Shown in pieces: positions 56,621 to 64,000 of a stretch of 64,000 nucleotides of DNA. Position numbers and translations under genes: made by a program. The stretch spans positions 210,598,645 through 210,662,644 of the forward strand of contig JAUMIR010000005.1 of assembly GCA_030847615.1 (NCBI GenBank), in the 5' to 3' direction. Below the pieces are notes generated by a model. That model was not told where the DNA came from and ran no database searches. It saw nothing but the letters and a program-made list of their open reading frames with translations. The DNA is from Gambelia wislizenii. Taxonomy: Eukaryota; Chordata; Lepidosauria; Squamata; Crotaphytidae. Positions within the stretch are counted from its first letter, which is position 1, and each line of letters starts with the position of its first letter.

Positions 56621-57889
56621 TGTTTGCTGTTTCTTTCTTTGTTTCTCTGCAAAGAAAGTGGGATGCACCTAACATTTTACATCAATGTTGTACATATACA
56701 CAGACACATTACTTAAAATTTCCCAGACCTGTTCCATAAGACTGAATGTCATTCAATTTCCTTTGCCTACTTTTGTGCTCCTCTAAGCAAGATTTTTCTT
56801 AGTAGCTCACACATTAAGCATGAGTCATAAAAGTGACTTATCTAGTCCAATAAAAATCTTCAACATATGGTTTGACCTTTGAAATCATAAACGTCTATGG
56901 AAAAAAAAGAGATTTTCCACTATACAGTGCATTTTTTTCATATTTGCACTCCAATTAAAAGGTAATAGTGAAGCAATGATAACAGTCTGCATAGTGCTTA
57001 CCTATGTTGGGAATCATTATCTTCCACACATGACCCCATTAAGATAAAATGTATGTTTTCCATATTAGTTTCCAGTTTGTGAGGCCAAGACATAAAGAAT
57101 GGCAGTCAGAAATGAATTGTTACTACATAAAAAAGCAGAGATGCCAAAGAAATCCATATTTGGATGCTTGTAGGACTTGGTTTAGAAAAGAAATACAAGC
57201 TTTAGGAGGCCCAAATTCTTCTTTGGCTCAAAGCTGAGCAATGAGTTACCATACAAGTCCTCACTCATGCACCCAGTTAAGTTTACAAAGTTTTCTTGCA
57301 GTAAGATCTTTTATAGGCCCACTTAAAGAACAGGAGTTCCATCTTCTTCTGCTGTAAACACTTTCAAACTGTAGTCACCCCATGAGAATCCTATGCGTTT
57401 TGGGCTGGTGTAAGATTCAGTATGGCTCTCTTTTGAAAGGAGGTTATGCATATATTAATTGCAGAGATGAATTCATTGTATGTGGAGCTGCTTTTGAACA
57501 CTGTTTAGAAACGGAAATCAATGCAAAACACATCTGATACAATATAGAATGGAAGTCACTGAGAACACATCTCACCAATGTTCAGATTCTTTTGACCTCC
57601 AGTCCATTCTCAAACCTAATACAAAACAATGGTACTCTTCATTAGAATTTGGAAGAATGGCTGCTCATATCTCAGCCTGTTAATGGACTGACATCATCTC
57701 CCTCCATTCCTCTAATAAAAGCTGGGTAGAGCCTACTGGACTGTTGTGCCCCAGTTATGGAATTTACTTGTCAGAATGACTCACCTGTCACAAACACACT
57801 GTTCTTTTGATAGCAGTCAAAGGCCTTCTTTATCTCACCAGGTTTTATAATCTCTATTGACTTTTAATAGTATTATTCTTGACAGATGA
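56621..57889. other. unassigned DNA
   Basis: No gene is seen. TCACCCCATGAGAATCCTAT at about 57376 may be a small piece of a SINE tail. Confidence 0.45.
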
Positions 57890-58145
57890 CTTATTTACTT
57901 TCATATTTATTTATTTATTTAGTTTATTAGTTACAGTTATATCCCTTCCCTCCAATGAGCTGAAGGTGGAGTGCATGGCTCGCCTCTTTCTCACTTTACC
58001 TCACAGAAACTCTGTGTGGTGTGTCAGGTTGAGAGAGAATGACTGACTCAAGCTCCACCCTGTGAGTTTCATGTCTCAGTGGTGACAGAAACCTGGACCT
58101 CTCAAAATTCACTGAAACACACAACCATGACCTTGCACTGGCTCT
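57890..58145 (-). repeat. LINE tail joined to CORE/MIR-like SINE body
   Basis: Begins with a TTTATTTATTTATTTAG antisense tail. It continues TCTGTGTGGTGTGTCAGGTT then GAGAGAGAATGACTGACTCA, which is the antisense CORE-like body (TGAGTCAGTC...CTCTC...). It ends with a head-like ACCATGACCTTGCACTGGCT. No clear B box remains. Confidence 0.5.
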
Positions 58146-58701
58146 TAACAAGTTTTTGACTACTGCTTTTTTGTTTATATTATTGTGTTGTTTTCCTTTT
58201 ACTATAAACCATCCATGAAAGATTTAACTAAAGATCATGATAGAATTCATTTAAAGAGCAAAAAAGTAAGCCTTTCATTAAGCAAAAAGTTTCAATTATT
58301 TATATATATCCCATTAGAAAGAACTACATTTCTACATAACCATTAACTCACCACTAAAGGGCCCATTTCACTTCTCCAGGATTTTAGAGAACCTTTCTTC
58401 ATTCATAGTAAATCTTGCTTTTTCTCTAACTGAATCCCATTCCATTTTCACCAAATAAATGATTCCAGGCAAACAATGTCCATCCTATGTCTAAATTTCA
58501 TTATGAAATTGGGTTTAGTTAAGCATATGACCTGGTCAAATGGCATAAAAAGGAACACTGTGTGAAGGAACCTAAATATGTCAACTAACTGGTGGAGGTG
58601 TTACCTGAATTGGTGGGGGTCCATGGGGGACCAACTCGTGACACTAAAATTATAATATTAATTGGGGGAATTATAATTAGCTCAAACAAATGTTTGTGAG
58701 A
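58146..58701. other. unassigned A+T-rich DNA
   Basis: No gene is seen. The 140 bases before 58702 would be the leader if the next feature is a 5' LTR on the minus strand, but no convincing tRNA primer site is seen. Confidence 0.4.
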
Positions 58702-59372
58702 TGTTGGGTAACTTGCAGGACCTTTGCACCTATGTATATTGGCACTAACTGAAGAGACTCTGAGTTAAAATGAAATAAAATTATTTTTATTGGAAAATAA
58801 CATGGAAGTATTCACACACACTCACAAGAACCACACAAGGCTAATGGAGAGTCTAGCTAGAAAGGTTGGATAGAGGAATAGATTTGGGGAGTATAGGTGA
58901 TAATTACCAGTCCTGAAGAGCAGAGAAAGAAGCACAGCAGAGAAGACTCAGATTTGGAGTTGAGGGTGGCATAGCAATCCAACAGAATGATGGTGTCCAA
59001 CTGTAGCACACTTTGCTATTGTTTGTAAACTAATATTTATACCCAATTTCATATCCTGAAGGGGTATTTGAGTGTAGAACAAAGCTTAGATGAGTTTCTC
59101 ACCATTAAACAAAGGAAACCCCAACTTCACTAATTGTCATTAATGGCTGAGATATTAGCCTTGATGACAACCTCCTTATTATAGGATAGGAGAGGTATGA
59201 GGCAAGGCTTTCTGGGGATAATGGGGGTTCAGGTCACTTGTTTCTTTGTGAGAAATGACTCATTGCCAATTCATCCAAGAGGGGATCAGCACATACCTTG
59301 GTGATGGCATTGTTTACTGGCAGCTCTGCTTAATCCTATCTTGGGCATGTCTGTTGGTAGATTTCCTCAACA
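58702..59372 (-). mobile_element. candidate solo LTR of an endogenous retrovirus-like element
   Basis: The minus strand begins TGTTGAGG and ends CCCAACA, giving 5-bp inverted TGTTG/CAACA ends. About 335 nt in, it has a TATA-like GGGTATAAATATT (complement of about 59031-59043). About 250 nt later comes AATAAA (complement of 58786-58791). Length 671 bp, TG...CA ends and the TATA to poly(A) order fit an LTR. No coding region, no clear 4-6 bp target duplication and no primer-binding site were found, so a non-LTR origin is possible. Confidence 0.5.
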
Positions 59373-61248
59373 CCTTCATTTAGGTCCTGGTACCCTTCAC
59401 CTGACCCCATTTTTGGTCTGCCCTGGTCTACTTAGACCTTGTGAAGTGTCTCAATATTGCCAGATTATGAAATATTATAGGTGTGTGTGTGTGGGTGTGT
59501 GTAAGGTGTGGTAACAGAGGTTACATTTCATCTCTACTTATTGTATCTGGAAAACTAGATCTTGGTCCCCACTATAGCTGTTGTTTAAAATTCAGATTGT
59601 CAATTGGTTAAAGTGTTTATCTAGTATTCATTCCTTTTTGGTATGATTGTTTCCATTGGAGGTGATCAAAAATGCACCAGATCCATGACATTTATTTGCC
59701 ACTAGTAAACAGTTCTAGATTAGCTGCCACCTAACTGTGAGCTATTGTTACTATAGCTCAGAATCATAGCCAGGGCTGAGTACATTATGTGTATCTGCTA
59801 GATCACTGGGCAAAACTATTGTCAAAATCAAGAGATACGCTTACAGTGCGTCTTCTAGAATCTAGGTTTCCTAGACATTGTGCAGCTATTCCACCTTTTC
59901 TTCTTTGATGGATTCTTTTGTAGAAAGAAAAAAACCTAGAAACAGCATTGGGAAACCATAAATGGGCTGTGTATGGCAGACAACCATATCTGAATACCCC
60001 CTGCCATAGTAAAATGCTGTGAATGAGGCTGTGTGATTGCACAATAAAAGCCTCAACTGGAAGTACCCATTGACTGCATATGGGTCCACTCCAATTTGTT
60101 TTGGTTTTTTTTTGTTTTTTTAACATCTGCAGTGAATTCAGTTATCTAAATATATCACTAGCATGAATAATTGAAATGGATACTAGACCAGTCAAGACAT
60201 AACTCAGGTTGCTTTTCAGAATGCCCCTCTTTTATGACTATTAATAAGCAGAAAGCAGCTGTTTCCTCAAGAAGAGCCTGCATTTAATATTAGTAAATTG
60301 CACAGCTGTTGAGTTTGGGTGGTACTGCAAGAGAGACCAGCCTGGGAATAGAATTGTTGGAATGCACTATGATTTTGAAGAATTTTAAAGGCATTTGCAT
60401 CCAAGCAATTCCCCCCCCCAAAACAGAGAGTTTGATAAGTTTCTCTTTTCTCATTGTTGCCTCTGCTGCTCTCTAGCACATATGATCATTGTACAATTCC
60501 TGTTGAGAGTGAGAAGCGTGAAATCTGTTGATTAATTCCAACTAGAATACACCCATTAAATCAGTAGTTTAATAGTGAGTCAACATGTAAATAAATCCCA
60601 TTAATGAAATGGGACTACTTGTGTGTGGGGGGTGGGGGGGTGGAAGGCCAACAGGAGAATACCAACTGGAGGCTTCCTCCAGCACTGGTGAACCTTTTGC
60701 CTTGTGTTTTTTGGGGCAGGCCCAAGACTATTTGCTGCCTGATGTGGGGCAGCCAATGGAACCCCTTTAAGTTACTCAAGTTGAGGTGGACAGTTGCCAA
60801 AGCCAGATGAATTATCTGATCACATGAAGCAGAAGAACTCACATACCTCTTTCCCTGTCCTGAGCTAGAAATGCAATGACAGCAGAGTAAACTGGTTGCC
60901 TACTCATTCAAAGCAAAATTTGTCTCACTCTGTCTGAGAACAGGGGTTTTATGTCCAATGGGCTTTCACCATGTGCATAATAAAATTCAGTTTATTCCTG
61001 AAAAACAGCACAGTCATATTTCAGGCACAAATATTTGTAGACAGAGAAACTCTTTGTTACAAGGTCACTTAGGCAATTCCAGTCACATAGGTTTCTCTGA
61101 ACTGTAAACACAGGGTTTTACTCTAAAAGGCAAGATAAAAATCTGGATATAAATAAATGTAATCTTTTTGCAAAGGAGAATAGGAATGAGTTTATGCCCT
61201 ATTTTAATAAAATTGCTCTTTCCCTGACTCCTACTTTCTGATGCTTCT
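59373..61248. other. unassigned DNA
   Basis: (GT)n at 59481-59505. The stretch 60527-60612 (CCAACTAGAATACACCCATT...AAATCCCATTAATGAAATGG) is a relic of the small MITE seen intact at 61249. No gene is seen; the 107-residue minus frame at 59803-60126 has no motif. Confidence 0.5.
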
Positions 61249-61384
61249 GGCCTAAATCCAATTACTTAATCCTAACTAGAGTATAGACTCATTAAATCAA
61301 TTGCTCAGTGTAGATCAGCACTTATGTAACTCCCATTGATTCAATGGGTCCACTGTAGTTGGGACAAGCAATTGGATTTAGGCC
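61249..61384. mobile_element. 136-bp palindromic MITE (family F9)
   Basis: The left end GGCCTAAATCCAATT is perfectly inverted at the right (AATTGGATTTAGGCC). Arms continue as CCTAACTAGAGTA / CACTGTAGTTGGG and ACTCATTAAATCAATT / GATTCAATGGGTCC. TCT flanks both ends (61246-61248 and 61385-61387), a possible 3-bp duplication. Non-coding. Confidence 0.88.
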
Positions 61385-61705
61385 TCTGATTAGCAACAGG
61401 GAGAATAATCTCAATTGGGTCCTACTGACTTACCCCAAGCAATGTTGGCCAAGCATAGGTGTGTGTGTATTATTATATTTAATATAATAAATATAATAAA
61501 GCATGTGGGGAAAACAATGTAGACTCCAAAGGCATCCTCTCCAAATGTCCTAATTTGGCAGGGACTTCATGCCTAATCTTCTGTCCTCCCACTTTTTCAG
61601 CTGTTTGCACTCAGTTAACTCAGCAAGGGGAGAGAAGGGGCCAGAATTTTGTACTTACTTGTAGAGTCAGGTAAAAGCAAACTGCTGTAGCTTTTCCAAG
61701 CTTGT

Positions 61706-61927
61706 AATAGCAATAGCATTGATATTTATATACTGCTTATTACTGTCAAAGCACTCCCTAAGTGGTTTACAATGTTTTTAGCTAATTGTCCCCAATAAGC
61801 TGGATACTCATTTTACTGACCTATGGAAGGATGAACGGCTGAGTCAACCTTGGAGCCCTCTGGGATTGAACTCATAACCTTGTGGCTTGCAGTACTGGCA
61901 TTTAAACACTGCACCACCAGGGCTCCT
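61706..61927 (-). repeat. Sauria-type tRNA SINE, full length
   Basis: The minus strand reads AGGAGCCCTGGTGGTGCAGT (A-box region), AAGGTTATGAGTTCAATCCC (B-box region), AACCACTTAGGGAGTGCTTT, then AAGCAGTATATAAATATCAA and TGCTATTGCTATTAC. This matches the expected tRNA head, body, 3' conserved region and tandem tail, and is the cleanest copy in the window. Confidence 0.88.
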
Positions 61928-62413
61928 TTTGTGTTTTCTTCCTTATTAAAAACTTTTGCCATCTTGACCACAGTCCAATATTGTGTATACAATAATTCAC
62001 ACAATACACAATAATTTCAGCACTGGAGATCAATATTATTTGTCCAGTGTATTAGTTAGGAGGCAAATCTAAAAAGCCAGCTAAATAAAATGTCCTTTAT
62101 TTTATAATGGAACAAAATGACTTCTAAGGGAGATAACAGTGCAAAATGAAAAAAAAATAAATCAAGATGGGCTATCTAATTATTCAAATACAAATGCAAA
62201 TGTGTGTGTGTGTGTTTTTTTGGGGGGGGGGTAATGGAGCAGGGAGAGAAGGCAGAGGGTCACTAAAGAAATTTCCCTTTCACAATTATTTGAGCGAAAT
62301 CATGCTCTCTAAACAGAAGAGCTAAGGAGACCAAGGTGTGCCAAGCTTGCAATAGGATAGCCATGGGAAAGTTTCAAGAGCACACTCTTCTATAGAAAAT
62401 GAATTTGTAACTA
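61928..62413. other. unassigned DNA with GT and G tracts
   Basis: GTGTGTGTGTGTGTG at about 62202, followed by a G10 run at about 62222. No gene is seen. Confidence 0.5.
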
Positions 62414-62745
62414 CAGGTTGAGTCTCCCATATGTGAAATGCCTGGGGCCACAGGTATTTGGGATTTTGGAATATTTTGGATTTTGGAATACTTGCATATA
62501 CATAATGAGATATCCTGGAGATGGGACCCACGTCTAAACACAAAATCCATTTATGTTTCATATGAAATTGATACACACAGGCTAAAGGTAATTTTATACA
62601 CAATATTTTAAATAATGTTGTGCATGAAACAAAGATTGTGTACACTGAACCATCGGAAAGCAAAGGTGTCACTACCTAAGCCACCCATGTAGACTATTTT
62701 GGATTTGGGAATATTTCAGAATTCTGGATAAGGGAAACTCAAACT
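62414..62745. mobile_element. Tigger-like non-autonomous element, 332 bp, with TA duplication
   Basis: The left end CAGGTTGAGTCTCCCATATG is inverted relative to the right end GATAAGGGAAACTCAAACTG. TA flanks both ends (62412-62413 and 62746-62747). The interior (CATATACATAATGAGATATC, GATGGGACCCACGTCTAAAC, TTGTGCATGAAACAAAGATT, GGAAAGCAAAGGTGTCACTA) matches, as I recall it, a human Tigger-class repeat over most of its length. Non-coding. Confidence 0.88.
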
Positions 62746-62973
62746 GTATGTAATCAACTTTACACCACATGTCTTACCTATGAATCAAACCCCCAATCCC
62801 TATTAGATCCTATCTGCAGTATCAAGTATTGAGACATATGCATTTTTGTTAATTCTGCAGAGTTTATTCTTATTTTACTTTATTCTTTTTGGTGTATTTT
62901 TTCTGAAGGAGTTGTTTGTACTCACAACCTATATTTCCTATTGTACTTGTTGTGTTTGTCTTCAGTAAAATAC

Positions 62974-63052
62974 AAAAAGAAAGAAAGGAAGGAAGGAAAG
63001 AAAGAAAGAAACAAAGAAGAAAAGACAGAGAGAGAGAAAGAAAGAGACTGAA
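62974..63052. repeat. GAAA/GGAA purine microsatellite
   Basis: Imperfect GAAA and GGAA units, ending in AGAGAGAGAAAG. Confidence 0.9.
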
Positions 63053-63198
63053 TGCTTGTTGCTAAGCAGGTTAGACCAATCAAATAACTCTTTTACCTGC
63101 AGCCATTAGAGTAAAATTTCAAATTAGGAACATAGAGACTGCCCAATAATTTTGGTTTTTGAAGTATGCTAATTTCCCTGTATAATTAAGAAGTCATA

Positions 63199-63225
63199 TT
63201 TTATTTTATTTTATTTTATTTTATT
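63199..63225. repeat. (TTTTA)5 microsatellite
   Basis: Five perfect TTTTA units. Confidence 0.93.
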
Positions 63226-63555
63226 TGCCATAAGACAAACTTAGAATATGAGTAACCTGGGAGCATCTGAAGAATAAACAAGGTATACCTTAATCCATGC
63301 ATCTGCATCACCTCTCATTATCCCCACCCATGACAGGTAAAATTTATACCATTACTTTAGGCTTAATTTAATGGCATTTTACAGAACACCAGAACTGGTT
63401 TTCATGTTGCTTAACAGTAAGTAATGTGAGTTTCCCAAACAGTTTTTTTTTTTTTTTGTAGTTTATCCATCCATCAAAACAGGTACGGCATCCATGGACA
63501 GTGAAACATTCAGCATCTCTGAATTTTAGAAGTTCACCTTACATCAGGAGCAGGG

Positions 63556-63677
63556 AAGCAATGTCATGAAGATGTTGTTGGACTCCAACCACCATCAGCC
63601 CCAGCCAGCATAGCCAATATTTAGGGCTGGTGAGGTTATGTAGTCTAACAACATCTGGAGGGCCAAAGGTTTCCAAC
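63556..63677. repeat. palindromic dispersed repeat
   Basis: AGATGTTGTTGGACTCCAAC, then CACCATCAGCCC, is inverted relative to GGGCTGGTGAGG and ATGTAGTCTAACAACATCT. The loop holds CAGCCAGCATAGCCAATAT. Matches a widespread squamate repeat by memory. It adjoins a CR1 end at 63681. Confidence 0.65.
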
Positions 63678-63680
63678 CTC

Positions 63681-63895
63681 ATAGAATCATAGAATTGTAG
63701 AGTTAGAAGAAACCTCAAGGGCCGAGTCCAACCCCCTGCCATGCAGGAATACACAATCAAGTCATTCCCGACAGATGGCCATCCAGCCTCTGTTTAAAAA
63801 CCCCCAAAGAAGGAGACTCCACCACATTACGAGGCAGTGTATTCCACTTCCGAACAGCTCTTACTGTCAAGAAGTTCTTCCTTGGCCTTACATGC
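63681..63895 (-). repeat. CR1 LINE 3' end
   Basis: ATAGAATCATAGAATTGTAG, GTCCAACCCCCTGCCATGCA, GATGGCCATCCAGCCTCTGT and CGAACAGCTCTTACTGTCAA follow the antisense CR1 3' region with higher similarity to the usual consensus than the copy at 27957. It runs to about 63895 and lacks the polymerase domain. Confidence 0.88.
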
Positions 63896-64000
63896 TGGTA
63901 CAAGACATGCTAGCATTGACTAGCCCCTGTAATTTCTGAAAGAGAGCCATTGGGATTATTGAACAAACCTCAAATCAAATACATATATGCAACAGGCACA

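Overview
This window looks like about 64 kb of non-coding nuclear DNA from a squamate reptile, probably a lizard. The evidence is the repeat content. There are Sauria-type tRNA SINEs, tRNA SINEs with a MIR-like core and a Bov-B-type tail, 5S-rRNA-derived SINEs, CR1, L2, L1 and Bov-B/RTE-like LINE fragments, hAT, Tigger and mariner relics, many foldback DNA elements and long microsatellites. The DNA is A+T rich. I found no host exon that I can defend: every long open frame either lies in a repeat or has no recognisable family or splice context. It is best read as an intergenic region or a large intron. Family names come from remembered consensus features, not from a search.

Layout. 0-5 kb: a Tigger-like element, two DNA elements with terminal inverted repeats (2797-3311 and 4076-4736) and a Sauria SINE. 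6-15 kb: a 593-bp element with a TTA duplication, a hAT element with an almost intact 8-bp duplication, a dead mariner transposase, a 335-bp foldback and CORE-like SINEs. 15-27 kb: mostly unassigned DNA with scattered palindromic elements. 28-29.5 kb: a three-level nest in which a 5S SINE sits in a tRNA SINE that sits in a LINE end. 33.9-36.1 kb: a DNA element carrying a captured LINE 3' end, then a LINE insert with an inverted 5' part. 40.7-42.6 kb: an L2 reverse-transcriptase pseudogene. 42.8-46.2 kb: a Tigger element and two more copies of the 4076-4736 family. 46.4-47.2 kb: an unrecognised, possibly retrocopied coding relic. 48-49.7 kb: a second foldback, a 5S SINE and the second copy of the LINE-capturing element. 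51-52.5 kb: an antisense L1 fragment and a minisatellite inside a mobile element. 54-64 kb: a hAT element, Sauria SINEs, a possible LTR, a Tigger element with marked resemblance to a mammalian family, and CR1.

How the parts relate. There is no pathway here, but there is a repeat ecosystem. A LINE and two unrelated SINE classes carry the same 3' tail, which suggests one retrotransposition machinery. Many non-autonomous DNA families share inverted-repeat ends that begin with GG and contain a TTNTC- or TGTCTA-like core, and several have 3-bp target duplications. That suggests one transposase source, perhaps PIF/Harbinger-like. The most notable item is a composite DNA element that carried about 355 bp of LINE coding end and moved as a unit at least once.
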